Source: Treponema sp. UBA4692 (lineage in GTDB: Bacteria > Spirochaetota > Spirochaetia > Treponematales > Treponemataceae). From it: a stretch of 64,000 nucleotides of DNA. A model generated the notes under the pieces. That model ran no database searches. It was given only the letters and a program-made list of their open reading frames with translations, and was not told the DNA's origin. The stretch spans positions 1-64,000 of the forward strand of contig DHKO01000054.1 in the NCBI GenBank assembly GCA_002404895.1, in the 5' to 3' direction. This document shows positions 43,701 through 51,026 of the stretch, piece by piece; position 1 is the stretch's first letter, and every line of letters begins with the position of its first letter. The translations under genes and the position numbers were made by a program.

Positions 43701-43972
43701 TCATCGGATACATAGCAATAACTTCCGTCATAAGGCTCGGAATCATCTCCCCAGCCGTCAACAGGAGGCTCATCATTTGGAGAATTCGGAGTATTTTCTG
43801 TTCCGTCCCAGCCGTCTTCATTGCTATATTCAGGCTCGCTCCATTCCCAGCCGCCGTCATCTGAATCATCATCAGAAGTTTCAGAAAAAAGTTTCGTATT
43901 TTCAAAAAACAAAAAAGCCAAGAAAAAAACAAAAAGACATCTCGTAAATTTCATTTTTTTAACATTTTTCAT
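37766..43972 (-). CDS. Secreted RHS/YD-repeat protein with C39-like cysteine-peptidase C-terminus
   Basis: The 2068-residue protein has a signal peptide (about 1-30) and an acidic Asp/Glu/Trp/Gly-rich segment (32-115). A DUF6531-like RHS entry domain follows (HVGDPVIIALGKFVI to LLWNSNLDTRI). Many YD repeats of the form YDxxGxLxxxxxxxG lie at about 440-1700, then an RHS core near 1765-1830 (YGFAGKKFDSETGLYDFGCR, RFSSEDPVLDGRNWYSYCGG). The C-terminal about 230 residues carry GCVVTCIAEIL with C1860 and LHFVVANGD with H2004, the Cys/His pattern of C39-like papain-fold peptidases. RHS shells usually encase a toxin. No gene follows on this strand, so no immunity gene is visible. AGGAG lies 5 nt before the ATG. 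It is last in the secretion-like operon, 27 bp after the C11 gene. Confidence 0.88.
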   Translation of the reverse strand: MKNVKKMKFTRCLFVFFLAFLFFENTKLFSETSDDDSDDGGWEWSEPEYSNEDGWDGTENTPNSPNDEPPVDGWGDDSEPYDGSYCYVSDDDGSLSELYYEDVYDEEGNRIYHNEDEDVEERVYEHFYDEWISRTGKDSDSFAKYYSDAVKALETALLNGVEKEIADAKAKVDEALAELVQYCEHFNYSWTANGSAVGIYDGNHKTVAHVGDPVIIALGKFVIDDADISISNGILSFSLERHYVSLGKVENSRGIEKKNHLERKNGAFGLLWNSNLDTRIIRGENSFAEEIIEKLKNYAAELSEAETLIENYANEDSECEPVVEEIRLEIARNSENLAYFEAELEKNKISSSFNRFTDYGIAGGFNGSLNSEILIYCGDNGEIVLFEKSDNVNSYYPVSKSWKNKIALEVLETDFSDDKNDKKFAVKFLNTGEKRFYSSFGLPVLFEKSGGASIQFEYDENFLLSKISLDSEHFLEFSWSDGLLAFVSDGWRKISYSYDGENLVSVTDFDGDTRFFEYDDEGFLTKQVKADGSFVAVKYKNLENGKYVSAVTDENGKSEYFEYDFQNRKTIYTNPDGAKTVYFYDEVERTEKILHSDGREENFSYDENGNLVEWNNGSIFAHYVRDSSGKIIEETDEFGAVETFTYDEERLVSRKNKCGTVENYNYDDKKRITDVYLNGEILKSFAYDENGRVEKETDCRGNIFLYFYDSRGNLSEIKLQEKGKNLRSLETFEYDFQNRIKKHVGRDGITKKFTYENHKIVVSCSNSVRVMRNYSSRKLIISEKIEDLLTNENFEKFYEYDKAGRCAAVYVFGKTAEFGKNKNVLKRNDIKKILLNEFEYTSGGKISRKTVWNISESAASGKSGTEILYRYDSSGNLCEIVKRKIKNGDIKSEKTTKIAMKSDGFSNEVTEICGKAEKVFSYDFRGNLLSEKNGNAVVYSSEYDFSGKLISQKFGAFEKLNYEYDADGFLSSILKENFDKDSSCEVFYYPDGKMRESVDLNGNVTSYEYNGFGMLVRAASPFRISEYEYDDCGKLISRRILDSEKRVIYEECWIYSGFGRKVIHKIGGKLVDKLVKNGFGMLICKEDSVENLWTYSNDILGRKISETNPYGKKTFFEWNENNLLEKITCPDGNIKKFLYDLDFNCLEISDNAGILQKCEYDDYGRLSSFWKRPFSSPEKYEYDDYGRVLRVSQAGKNLLTNFYDDSKMQINRKDSLGNISEWKFDIGGNLVSSKNRNGVFSVNEWKNGKLKFSRDFNGLESTFFYGDGGFLSRVVFSNGEKFSSAYNALGKLVFAENENSSLSFEYDSAGNLIHQKDNFSGEEIYFEYENGKLSKIYGDERKIFYSYGKCGELLKIQENSGVNSGQISEISFSYDSCGREILRKWNSGETLKIFYDEVGREILRAGFSSSNGLIFLEGFVYDKNGFKSLVLESDFSYTRYEYDDFGRIKSVSAPYSERRAEYLKSCVAQANLYLLGGSENFSYESLSSIEYESLKKLCDFVGVNLSSGAKKYIKESFEYDLNSNLVKRITPFGKISYKYDKNDRLVAWGNGCAAEYDLNGNMISMTAPQKSMSFEYNASNRIKKIIIKDFLKDEIVSASYEYDALGRRTKSFVSGNGTSAVSYIGKTRQEFLSVFSPYALQSSSSKTRSGKMEEKSIIRYKFWLGSQNFARSEISPSDENQDASEYSDFRTEKSSENYFASKSAPVFALDGELLWLSSTLDEAGSEKNVFLTSKNGTVKSFVNADDVFSSFEYDLFGFPLCSPDEKSVAGQYGFAGKKFDSETGLYDFGCRDYLSLFGRFSSEDPVLDGRNWYSYCGGDFVNFVDGNGLEMLYVEEQNMQSMDGERLGNSSSELASKAGCVVTCIAEILSAYTGVYVDSSFINDNKSNFLTGSGEIKWSGILDNYGLSHSKNDNLENLFSEILSNYANFGNSSAGKNSGKPYHDFIERLAEKDTAMETLRGFQNSDSLKAANIGNYINSIVYGSEKMAVVFQVVYDLKDSSALHFVVANGDMFIKDGISYFPVSPSSLNDRNVAAGTLRGMAGWIIQDGKVCVPASLINRIDVIKKGS

Positions 43973-43999
43973 CGTCTCTCCTCGTTAAAACCGATAAAA

Positions 44000-45394
44000 T
44001 CAAAAATTTGTGTAAAAAAGCTTGTCTAAAAGACTGCCAGCGCAATTTTTCGTCGGAACATAGCTGCTGCAATCAGACACAAAACCGCAAATTTCAATTT
44101 CTCTTGAGCCGTTCACATAAAGTGATTCGTGAGAAAGGCAAAAAACTCCAGAGCTTTTATAAACATTGAAAAATACTGAAAAAGCATTTCCGCCAGCAAA
44201 ACCGCACCACGAATCCAAAACTGCGGAATTCAGATTTTTGCAAAGAGTATTTTTCAAAGCAGAAATTTCTTCATCGCAAAGTGAAGAAGCCAAAACCTCG
44301 GCAAGCGAAAAAACATCGACATAGAAATCCGTCGGCGAACTCGTTGCCATATAAGAAACTGCACCACTTTCAATCGCCTTGAAGATTTTGTTTCGTGTTT
44401 CTAAATCATTTATTTTCGAAGCGGCTTTTTCAGAAAATTCATTGAATGTAAAAAACACCTCGCCGATTTTTGACAAGTCCAGCACTGAAAATGCGCCGTA
44501 CTTGTAATTTTCGTAAGCCGACTGAAACTGATTTTTGCACGCAGAATAAAGGCTTTCAGAAGTCAGCCCGCCGCCGATAAAATCAGACAGCAAAGCCGTA
44601 TAATCCCAGCCGCTTTCCGAAGCAATGCCAGGCGTTCCTGCCATTATTTTTGCGCAGTTTTTCATTTCATAAGCGACTTCAAACGTTGCGCCAAAGCAAG
44701 TGTCGAATCCGAGAAAATCAAGTTTCTCGCCTTCCATTCCGTTTTCAATTCCAGCACGCAGACGAGAAAGCGTCATAAAAGAAGAATTTGTCTTGTCCTC
44801 AGAAAAACCTCTCCAGCCAGAACCGTGTCCCCAAATAACAAGAGCATAATTTGAACTTTTGTAACGTCTTCGCGCAAACTGCAAAGCTCCCGACAAAGTT
44901 TTCTCATCGCCCATATCAAGTTCAGTTTCATCGTCAGGATAAAGCTCCAGTTCCTCACATTCCAAAACATCGCTTGCAATAAGATTTTTGTTCAAATTTT
45001 CATCTTTCGAGACTTTATAAAGCCGAGTTTCTTTCCAGTCGCCATTTGAAGAATCGTATCCGCTGCAACGGTCAATCAGAACGAGCAAATTTAAATCATC
45101 TGGCAAATCAACAGTTTCCATCTCGTTGAGGTCGGAAATCGCCGCGCTTTCAAGCTCATTGTCCGCCGCCATGTAAACAAGAATTGTCCATTCACCGATT
45201 TTCTCATAAGTTTCATTTTCCGATTTTTCAGAAGAATCAGTATTTCCAGAATCTTCTATTATCTCATCGCTTTTATTCGAAAGAACAGAATAACGGCCTT
45301 GAGTTACGTCAAGCGAACACGAAAGACAAAAAACGAGAAAGAAAAATGTAAAAAAAAGCGACGAAAATTTCTTCCGTCTTAATTTTTTCCTCAT
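44000..45394 (-). CDS. Clostripain-family (peptidase C11) lipoprotein
   Basis: C11 enzymes are caspase-fold cysteine proteases that usually cut after Arg or Lys. The 464-residue protein has a signal peptide with a plausible lipobox (FCLSC, Cys about 26), an acidic Ser/Glu/Asn linker (about 38-65) and a domain starting WTILVYMAADNELE. The catalytic dyad is readable as H190 in IWGHGSGWRG and C233 in GFDTCFGATFEVAYEM. It probably acts at the cell surface or in the periplasm. The ATG overlaps the upstream stop (ATGA), with GGAGG 7 nt before it. The next gene is the RHS protein, a possible processing substrate; that link is inference. Confidence 0.88.
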   Translation of the reverse strand: MRKKLRRKKFSSLFFTFFFLVFCLSCSLDVTQGRYSVLSNKSDEIIEDSGNTDSSEKSENETYEKIGEWTILVYMAADNELESAAISDLNEMETVDLPDDLNLLVLIDRCSGYDSSNGDWKETRLYKVSKDENLNKNLIASDVLECEELELYPDDETELDMGDEKTLSGALQFARRRYKSSNYALVIWGHGSGWRGFSEDKTNSSFMTLSRLRAGIENGMEGEKLDFLGFDTCFGATFEVAYEMKNCAKIMAGTPGIASESGWDYTALLSDFIGGGLTSESLYSACKNQFQSAYENYKYGAFSVLDLSKIGEVFFTFNEFSEKAASKINDLETRNKIFKAIESGAVSYMATSSPTDFYVDVFSLAEVLASSLCDEEISALKNTLCKNLNSAVLDSWCGFAGGNAFSVFFNVYKSSGVFCLSHESLYVNGSREIEICGFVSDCSSYVPTKNCAGSLLDKLFYTNF

Positions 45395-45858
45395 TCATAA
45401 ACCTCCTTCACCGCATACATTCCAAACGGATCAGACCAAACAGAGCCGTCAGAATAAAGAATCTCGCGCAGATAAATAAAATCGATTCCATAAGGCTCAT
45501 CGGGAACAGTCGAAAGATACGAATCCAAGCTAATAACAAAATCCTTTGACTCATGCGGAAGCTCCTCGGCAGAGATTTTTTCGACAACGCAATTCGAGCC
45601 GATAAAAGGATTGTTTCCCTCGTCATCATATAAAAGGAAAGAAACTGTATATTTTGAAATTGTTTTCTCGCTGTCGTTAAAAAGCGAAAAATATGCGCCT
45701 GCAAACTCATGCGTATCGCCAAATTTTCCAAGCTCCACGCGCGGATTTTCAATCACGTAAGGGCAAGAAAGCAAGTCGGTCGTGCTGCAGCCAGAAAAAA
45801 TTCCGCAGAAAACGCAGACAAATCCTAAAATCATGCAAAAAAATCTTTTATTTTTCAT
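45391..45858 (-). CDS. Small lipoprotein of unknown function
   Basis: The 155-residue protein has a signal peptide and lipobox IFSGC (Cys about 24), then a beta-rich domain (NPRVELGKFGDTHEFAGAYF, TISKYTVSFLLYDDEGNNPF). This resembles a FxLYD-like or other extracytoplasmic beta-sandwich that describes conserved sequence near an asymmetric loop, but I cannot name a family with certainty. An upstream ATG exists nine codons earlier. I chose the one at 45858 because GGAG lies 7 nt before it and the signal peptide starts there (MKNKRFFCMILG). It overlaps the previous gene by 11 nt and the next by 4. Confidence 0.75.
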   Translation of the reverse strand: MKNKRFFCMILGFVCVFCGIFSGCSTTDLLSCPYVIENPRVELGKFGDTHEFAGAYFSLFNDSEKTISKYTVSFLLYDDEGNNPFIGSNCVVEKISAEELPHESKDFVISLDSYLSTVPDEPYGIDFIYLREILYSDGSVWSDPFGMYAVKEVYE

Positions 45859-46198
45859 TTGAAACTCCACTTTTCTCAATTTCATTTGTCACATAAAAGC
45901 AAAAGAAATTTTTTCGGTCAAAAAAATCAACTTTTGTCTTTAAACTCGAATATCCTTTTTTTCGTCCGCGAATCGAAATTTTCCCGCTTTTTACATTTTC
46001 AAGATAAAAAATTCCGCCTGAATCGCTCAAAGTTTTCTTTCCGTCTGCCGAAATTTCATAGCCATCGACCGCATTTCCATTTTGGTCAAAAATTTTTCCG
46101 GCAAACCAGGCTTTTCCATCAAATTTCATAGAAGCACACGAGTTAAAAAGCACAATAAAAAACGGAATCAAGACAAAAAACAGTTTTTTACATCGCAT
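45848..46198 (-). CDS. Small lipoprotein with carboxypeptidase-regulatory-like domain
   Basis: The 116-residue protein has a signal peptide with lipobox-like FNSC (Cys about 21). A short beta-sandwich follows with GKIFDQNGNAVDGYEIS, SDSGGIFYLENVKSGKISI and RKKGYSSLKTKVDF. That order is typical of CarboxypepD_reg-like or PEGA-type domains, which often bind peptidoglycan or act as assembly modules. GGAGG lies 6 nt before the ATG, inside the end of the upstream gene, and both its ends overlap neighbours by 11 nt, so it is firmly part of the operon. Confidence 0.75.
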   Translation of the reverse strand: MRCKKLFFVLIPFFIVLFNSCASMKFDGKAWFAGKIFDQNGNAVDGYEISADGKKTLSDSGGIFYLENVKSGKISIRGRKKGYSSLKTKVDFFDRKNFFCFYVTNEIEKSGVSNEK

Positions 46199-47609
46199 TT
46201 ACAGCCTCCAAGCGTTCGCATATGATTTTCCCGTCGGATTTTTTGTAATAAACATATGTGAAACCGTCGTTTCTTTTGATTTCGCCAAGTTTTTCGCGTT
46301 TTTCCTGCGAATTACAGTTTTTAAGATTTTTGCGATTTTCAAATGGAAGATTTTTCGCTGCAGAAAAAAGCGGAACCGATTTTGGAACAAGCTTTAGATT
46401 TTCAGATTTGAAAAGCCAAGCATAATTTGCCGTCAAAAGCATTGGAGAAAAGCAGCCGTTTATATTCTGATTTTCCTTTTCGCGAGAGAAAGCGACTTTT
46501 ACGTGATTTTGAGTTCCAGATTTTTCCACAGAAAACGAAGTTTCTTTCCAGCCGATTTTTTTCGCTTCCATTCCGCAAATTTTCAAGGCTGAATAAAAAA
46601 TCTCTTCTGGAACTGAAAATTCAAATTCTGCGTTTTTTTCTGTCAAATGTTCTTTTTGAATGCTCGCTCCAAGCCGAAAAAGTTCTTCGCGGACTTTTTT
46701 AATCGAAGACTGACAACTAATTTTTTGACTTTCTGAATTCTCATCTTGTTTTTGAGAATTTTCTGAATTATTTCGATTTTTTTTATTGAAATCTTCAGGA
46801 TTTAAAAGCTCAATTTCACCTGTGCTGCGCATTTTTCTGAGAGTTTCAATTAAATCACGTGCATCTGAAGCATTTTCAAGGCTTTCTTTAAATTGAGAAT
46901 AAGGCGAGTTTCCAGCATCAGAATTCTTATTATCATCAAAATCAGTTTTATCAGAAACAGGGACAGACAGCGTGAAACGAGGCTTATTGTCCTTGTAGCT
47001 CACAACGCAATACTGAGCCTGCGCAACATCCTCGCTCGGGCAGCCATTGATTGAAAAAGAGCAAATTCCGCGCTCCCAGCTAAACGATGAAATTCTGCCG
47101 CCATTTTTGCTGACCGAACTGAAAACCGCCGCAACCAACTCTGATGGAGCAAGCAAAACTGGAAAAACAGCCTCAGAATTTATTTTTTTACCATTTAAAA
47201 GCGACAAATTTTCACTAGCAATAATTTTTTTTCTTTGAAAAAAAGTCTCATAAATCATTTTTCCAGAAAAAATTCCCGCAACCAAAAGAAGAAAAATTCC
47301 GGCAAAAATCGAATATTTTGTAGCGGATAAAGAAAAATTGCCTTTTTCGGGAATATAAAGATTTCCGCCTGAAAAACGCTTTTTATAGCTTGCAATAAGA
47401 TTTTTTTCCATTACAGCGACATATGTCTGAATTTTCCCTTTTTTCAGGCAAAACCAGCTTTTTATAAAGCATGAGGCCGTCAATCTCGGATGCAGTTTTT
47501 CAAGCTCACGGAGAATAAAATTTTTCCGTTTTTTTGAAAAAGCAATTTTCAGCGGCAATTCAATAGAATAAAAATCATAATCTTCTTTTCTGACATAATT
47601 TTTTCTCAT
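46188..47609 (-). CDS. Bitopic secretion-assembly-like protein, GspL/PilN region
   Basis: No close family recognised. The 473-residue protein has a basic cytoplasmic N-terminus (1-95), one transmembrane helix at about 97-117 (YSIFAGIFLLLVAGIFSG) and a large extracytoplasmic part. The latter includes FLLAPSELVAAVFSSVSKNG-like and HVKVAFSREKENQ segments and an Asn/Ser/Gln-rich linker (about 255-290). One cytoplasmic domain, one membrane span and a periplasmic domain fit the place of GspL/GspM or PilN/PilO in a type II or IV machine. That assignment is positional inference. AAGGAG lies 5 nt before the ATG, and the stop overlaps the next gene. Confidence 0.6.
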   Translation of the reverse strand: MRKNYVRKEDYDFYSIELPLKIAFSKKRKNFILRELEKLHPRLTASCFIKSWFCLKKGKIQTYVAVMEKNLIASYKKRFSGGNLYIPEKGNFSLSATKYSIFAGIFLLLVAGIFSGKMIYETFFQRKKIIASENLSLLNGKKINSEAVFPVLLAPSELVAAVFSSVSKNGGRISSFSWERGICSFSINGCPSEDVAQAQYCVVSYKDNKPRFTLSVPVSDKTDFDDNKNSDAGNSPYSQFKESLENASDARDLIETLRKMRSTGEIELLNPEDFNKKNRNNSENSQKQDENSESQKISCQSSIKKVREELFRLGASIQKEHLTEKNAEFEFSVPEEIFYSALKICGMEAKKIGWKETSFSVEKSGTQNHVKVAFSREKENQNINGCFSPMLLTANYAWLFKSENLKLVPKSVPLFSAAKNLPFENRKNLKNCNSQEKREKLGEIKRNDGFTYVYYKKSDGKIICERLEAVNAM

Positions 47610-47657
47610 AAAATCTCCTTAAATTTTTACGTTAAAACGGTCGTAAAAAACTAAACG

Positions 47658-48035
47658 TTATTTTTCCTGCACAATCGCAAAACGACAGTTTTCTTTGCTG
47701 CCGTTTTGCCAGTTGAATTTAAAAAGAATTCTTTTATCAGCATATCCAACGGCAGAAATTTTCATTTTCTCGATTCCGAATACAGAACACATTTTTTCAA
47801 ATTCAGAAATTTTCTCTTCAAAGAAAAAATTTTTAGACTCACCAGAATCGACAGCATTTGAAAAATCCGTGCAGAATTTTTCAAATGTAGAAACTGCAAA
47901 AAAATCTCTGGAAAAGCTCGCTTCAAGCGCAACATTTTTCTCATGAATCTTTGAAAACTGGATACAGCCAGAAGCAAAAATCCTTAAAAAGAGAGGCGAA
48001 AGCAAAATAAAAGCGGAAAATTCAATCAGTTTCAT
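47658..48035 (-). CDS. Small membrane-anchored protein, possible minor assembly subunit
   Basis: The 125-residue protein has an N-terminal hydrophobic helix (MKLIEFSAFILLSPLFLRIF, about 4-20) followed by a helical and beta domain (FSRDFFAVSTFEKFCTDF, MKISAVGYADKRILFKFNW). It resembles the size and layout of PilN/PilO- or GspM-like assembly proteins, but no motif proves it. The open frame continues upstream into the neighbouring gene. I chose the ATG at 48035 because GAGG precedes it and it overlaps the upstream gene by 14 nt, as others in this operon do. Confidence 0.55.
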   Translation of the reverse strand: MKLIEFSAFILLSPLFLRIFASGCIQFSKIHEKNVALEASFSRDFFAVSTFEKFCTDFSNAVDSGESKNFFFEEKISEFEKMCSVFGIEKMKISAVGYADKRILFKFNWQNGSKENCRFAIVQEK

Positions 48036-48312
48036 TTTCTTCTGCCTCAAAATTTTTCCAGTTCTGCTCGATTTCCTTATTTTTCTCTTCAATATGCGAA
48101 TAAAACTTCTGCGCATTTCTTTCGAAATCCTGCAATCTCAGTTTTTCAAGAACGCAAAGCGCGCAAGGCAAAAGCGAAACTGAAAGCAAAACAGCGAGAG
48201 CCGCAAATACGGCAAAAGCGGAATTAGAACGCTGAAAACTATTTTTCCCAATTTTTTTCTCCTTTGACTTTTTCTTGAAAACGCTATTTCCATGAATAAA
48301 TATCTTTTTCAT
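48022..48312 (-). CDS. Small single-span protein, possible non-canonical minor pseudopilin
   Basis: The 96-residue protein starts MKKIFIHGNSVFKKKSKEKK. After a basic leader of about 31 residues comes SNSA, then a hydrophobic stretch FAVFAALAVLLSVSLL and a charged helix. The SNSA/F junction parallels the SSA/F junction of the neighbouring GspG, but the Glu at +5 is missing, as in some GspK-type subunits. The frame is open far upstream; the ATG at 48312 has GGAGG 8 nt before it. It overlaps gspG by 29 nt. The role is inferred from context. Confidence 0.55.
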   Translation of the reverse strand: MKKIFIHGNSVFKKKSKEKKIGKNSFQRSNSAFAVFAALAVLLSVSLLPCALCVLEKLRLQDFERNAQKFYSHIEEKNKEIEQNWKNFEAEENETD

Positions 48313-48772
48313 CTCCATCGCCTCCTTCTTCGCCGCCCGCACCAAGACAGATAATCGCAAATGGCAACCCGTCAGGCGCATCTTGCGGAAATCCGGGACT
48401 TTTTGAATAAAAATATTTGTAATCTCCGCCCCAAGGGTCTTTCTCAATATTTTTATCAAGATACGGCCCATTCCAGTTTTCGCTGACAGGATAAAGCTCC
48501 GGCTTGACGAATAAAGCGGAAAGCCCTTGCTCCGAAGTCGGAAAACAGCCGCAATCGATGTAATACGACTGGAGCGCGACTTTAAACTGCTCAATTTGAG
48601 TTTTTGCGGCTGAAACTCGTGCTTTTTGAACAAAATGATGAGCCGCAATTCCAGCCTGCGATGTCAAAATCACGGTTATCGCAAGAACTGCTAAAGTTTC
48701 AGCAAAAGTGAATGCTGAAGAGAAATTTTCTCCGCGCATTTTCCTCTTCAACTTCCTGATTTTCCATTTCAT
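48284..48772 (-). CDS. gspG: Type II secretion major pseudopilin-like protein
   Basis: GspG polymerises into the pseudopilus that pushes cargo through the secretin. The 162-residue protein has a basic 20-residue leader, then a cleavage site SSA/FTFAETLAVLAITVIL with Glu at mature position +5. The mature protein has the GspG signature KTQIEQFKVALQSYYID, FPTSEQGLSAL, GPYLDKNIEKDPWGGDY and ends with an acidic Gly-rich tail (GGEEGGDGDEKD), plausibly the Ca-binding loop. Ala instead of Gly at -1 is uncommon. I chose the ATG at 48772 with GGAGG 6 nt before it; it overlaps the gspF stop as ATGA. No prepilin peptidase is in this window. Confidence 0.87.
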   Translation of the reverse strand: MKWKIRKLKRKMRGENFSSAFTFAETLAVLAITVILTSQAGIAAHHFVQKARVSAAKTQIEQFKVALQSYYIDCGCFPTSEQGLSALFVKPELYPVSENWNGPYLDKNIEKDPWGGDYKYFYSKSPGFPQDAPDGLPFAIICLGAGGEEGGDGDEKDIYSWK

Positions 48773-49740
48773 AAATCGCCTCCAATTCCCATAAAAACGG
48801 GCAAAAAAATATTCTTCAGCAAAAGCCAAAGATAAAAAGCAGTGATGAACATCAAAATCGGCTGTAAAATTTCCAGAAAACGCTCCGCTCGCCTAGCTGA
48901 TTTTTCTTCGAGACTCCTCGCAATTTTTGAAAATCCGTCATTTTTTCCGGTTATCTGGCAAAGCGAAAGATTCAGCTTCAAAAGCCGAGCCTCATTTTTT
49001 AATCCGTTTTCCTCAAAACTTTTTGAAAAACTTTCAGAGATTTTCCAGCCGCTTAAAATTCGCTCTTCCGTCAAAATCAAAGCCGATTCAAGTTTCCGAG
49101 ACTTTTCAGCAAACGAAAAACAGCTTTTTACGCACTCCACAACGGGAACAGAATTTTCAGATAAAAACGCAATCGACTTGAAAATGAGAACCGAAGAATT
49201 TTGACAAAAAATTTTCTTCATCGATAAGAAAACACAAAAATAGCTTGAAAAAAGGAAACTCAGCGCAGGAAAAAATGTGCAAAAGGGAGATTTCAAAGTG
49301 CTATTTTCTCCAAAATAATCTCCTAGAGATAAATTAGAAAGAAAATGAAAAGCGAAAAATCCGCCAATAAGTGCAAAAAATGCAACAAAAACAGGATAAA
49401 TCAGCGACGAGACAAATTTTTCACGGTTTTCTTTCTTCTTCTGCAAAATCGTAAGAATATTGTTTACAATCAAATTCAACCTTCCTGACTTTTCCGAACA
49501 TTCTATAAACGCAAGATACCAAACTGGAAAAATCAGCTGGCTGCATTTTTCAAGCGAAACAAAAAAGCTGCTTCCGCTATTCAAGTTTTGAAAAATTTCA
49601 TCTGCCGAAAAACAGATTTTTTTTCCAAACGACTTTGTCTCAGAAATTGTTTTCAGAGATTTTGAGAGAGGAATTCCGCCAGAAAGAAGCTCTTCAAGTG
49701 CGGCGGTAAACAAAAGCAAGAGATTTTCATTTAAGTTCAT
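48769..49740 (-). CDS. gspF: Type II secretion inner-membrane protein GspF
   Basis: GspF/PilC proteins form the inner-membrane platform that couples the ATPase to the pseudopilus. The 323-residue protein has two cytoplasmic helical domains, each followed by hydrophobic segments. The first domain contains ELLSGGIPLSKSLKTISE, and SGRLNLIVNNILTILQKKK precedes membrane helix FVSSLIYPVFVAFFALIGGF. The second domain contains LEEKSARRAERFLEILQPILM before the C-terminal helix. It is somewhat shorter than typical GspF (about 400 residues). The ATG at 49740 has AGGAG 7 nt before it and overlaps gspE by 14 nt. Confidence 0.9.
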   Translation of the reverse strand: MNLNENLLLLFTAALEELLSGGIPLSKSLKTISETKSFGKKICFSADEIFQNLNSGSSFFVSLEKCSQLIFPVWYLAFIECSEKSGRLNLIVNNILTILQKKKENREKFVSSLIYPVFVAFFALIGGFFAFHFLSNLSLGDYFGENSTLKSPFCTFFPALSFLFSSYFCVFLSMKKIFCQNSSVLIFKSIAFLSENSVPVVECVKSCFSFAEKSRKLESALILTEERILSGWKISESFSKSFEENGLKNEARLLKLNLSLCQITGKNDGFSKIARSLEEKSARRAERFLEILQPILMFITAFYLWLLLKNIFLPVFMGIGGDL

Positions 49741-50998
49741 TGAAATTCTCCTTGCCGCAAAAAATTTCTGCAAAAAGAGATGCATTTCCGTCAAAAAAAC
49801 TCAGACGCTGAAAAACAATTCCACGTATGACGGCTTTCAAAAGCGAAACTTCCGCGCCGAGTTCTTTTATTCTCAAAACACATTCTTCGATTCCGCCAGC
49901 ATGAACCGTTGCAAAAACTAAATGACCTGTAATCGATGCCTGAATCGCTGTTTTCGCAGACTTTTCATCTCTTATCTCGCCGATAAAAATCACATCTGGA
50001 TCTTGCCGAAAAACAAAACGAAGCGAATCTGAGAATGACATTCCAAACTTTTCATCAACTTTTATCTGAGTAACATTTTCAAGCGCATATTCAGGCGGAT
50101 CTTCAATCGAGACAATTTTTTTTCGTCCTTGCCAAATCTTTTCAATTTCAAGCAAAAGCGAAGCTGCCGTTGTAGACTTTCCGCTTCCAGTCGCCCCGCA
50201 AATCAAAATCAGCCCGTCATTATGATTTAACAGCCGATGCAAAACCGCACATTGGCTTTCAGAAAATCCGAGTTTTTCAAGCTCAAGCGGATGTTTTCCG
50301 ACATCGAGAAGCCGAAGCACAAGATTTTCAGAATTTTCTCCAGCATTTTTTGACTTTTCTTCAATAAAGCGACTCACGGCAGGAACGCAAGAAACACGCA
50401 CAAAAACAAGGCTCTCGCCTTTATGCACAAACAGCCCGTCCTGAGCGCGCCGAGTTTCCATCAAGTCGAGCTTTGAAAGGACTTTTACGCGGCGGACAAG
50501 CTCTCTTCCCTTTTCAAAAGAAAGCGTACAGATTTTTTCAAGAAATCCATTCACGCGAAAACGGACAAGATTTTCTTCTATATGAATGTCGGTCGCGCCG
50601 AAATCGCAAGCCTGCTTAATAAGCGAATCCAAAAGCAACGCCGCCGCGTTTTCATTTGAAGAATTGTTTTTAATGCGAAAATTATGGATTTCAGGCTTTT
50701 CAAGATTTCCAGTTTTTCCCACATTTTCAGAAATTTCAGAAGATTCGTTTTTTTCGCTTTTGCCGTAAGAAAACGAGACAAATTTTTTCAGCTCATCTTC
50801 TCTGATTTTTTCAAATCTGCAAAAATCAAAAATATTTTCCTCGTCAATCTGATAAAATCTCCGCACAGAATTTTCAAGCTGACTTTTAAGTTTTTGATTT
50901 TTTTCATCGACAAGCCCGAAGCAAACTTTTTTCTCGTAATTTTCAAGAATGCAAACTTTATTGTGAAGGCAATAAGGCACGGAAAGCTCAAATTTCAT
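49727..50998 (-). CDS. gspE: Type II secretion ATPase GspE
   Basis: GspE powers pseudopilus assembly. The 423-residue protein has an N-terminal domain (about 1-110) that is shorter than usual, then the RecA-like core with Walker A GATGSGKST (about 265-273), the Asp box (IEDPPEY), Walker B region DPDVIFIGEIRD and the His box GHLVFATVHAGG. The tetracysteine zinc motif usual in GspE is absent. Upstream TDIHIEENLVRFRVNG is the common GspE/PilB signature. GGAG lies 6 nt before the ATG at 50998; an in-frame ATG four codons earlier is less well placed. Confidence 0.93.
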   Translation of the reverse strand: MKFELSVPYCLHNKVCILENYEKKVCFGLVDEKNQKLKSQLENSVRRFYQIDEENIFDFCRFEKIREDELKKFVSFSYGKSEKNESSEISENVGKTGNLEKPEIHNFRIKNNSSNENAAALLLDSLIKQACDFGATDIHIEENLVRFRVNGFLEKICTLSFEKGRELVRRVKVLSKLDLMETRRAQDGLFVHKGESLVFVRVSCVPAVSRFIEEKSKNAGENSENLVLRLLDVGKHPLELEKLGFSESQCAVLHRLLNHNDGLILICGATGSGKSTTAASLLLEIEKIWQGRKKIVSIEDPPEYALENVTQIKVDEKFGMSFSDSLRFVFRQDPDVIFIGEIRDEKSAKTAIQASITGHLVFATVHAGGIEECVLRIKELGAEVSLLKAVIRGIVFQRLSFFDGNASLFAEIFCGKENFNELK

Positions 50999-51026
50999 TT
51001 TAATCTCCATTTTGTTTTCAAATTCA

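Noticed and set aside
48313..48648. Extended N-terminus giving a 208-residue protein from 48648
   Set aside because: The extension lies antisense-free but out of frame within gspG. The only start with a good ribosome-binding site is 48312.
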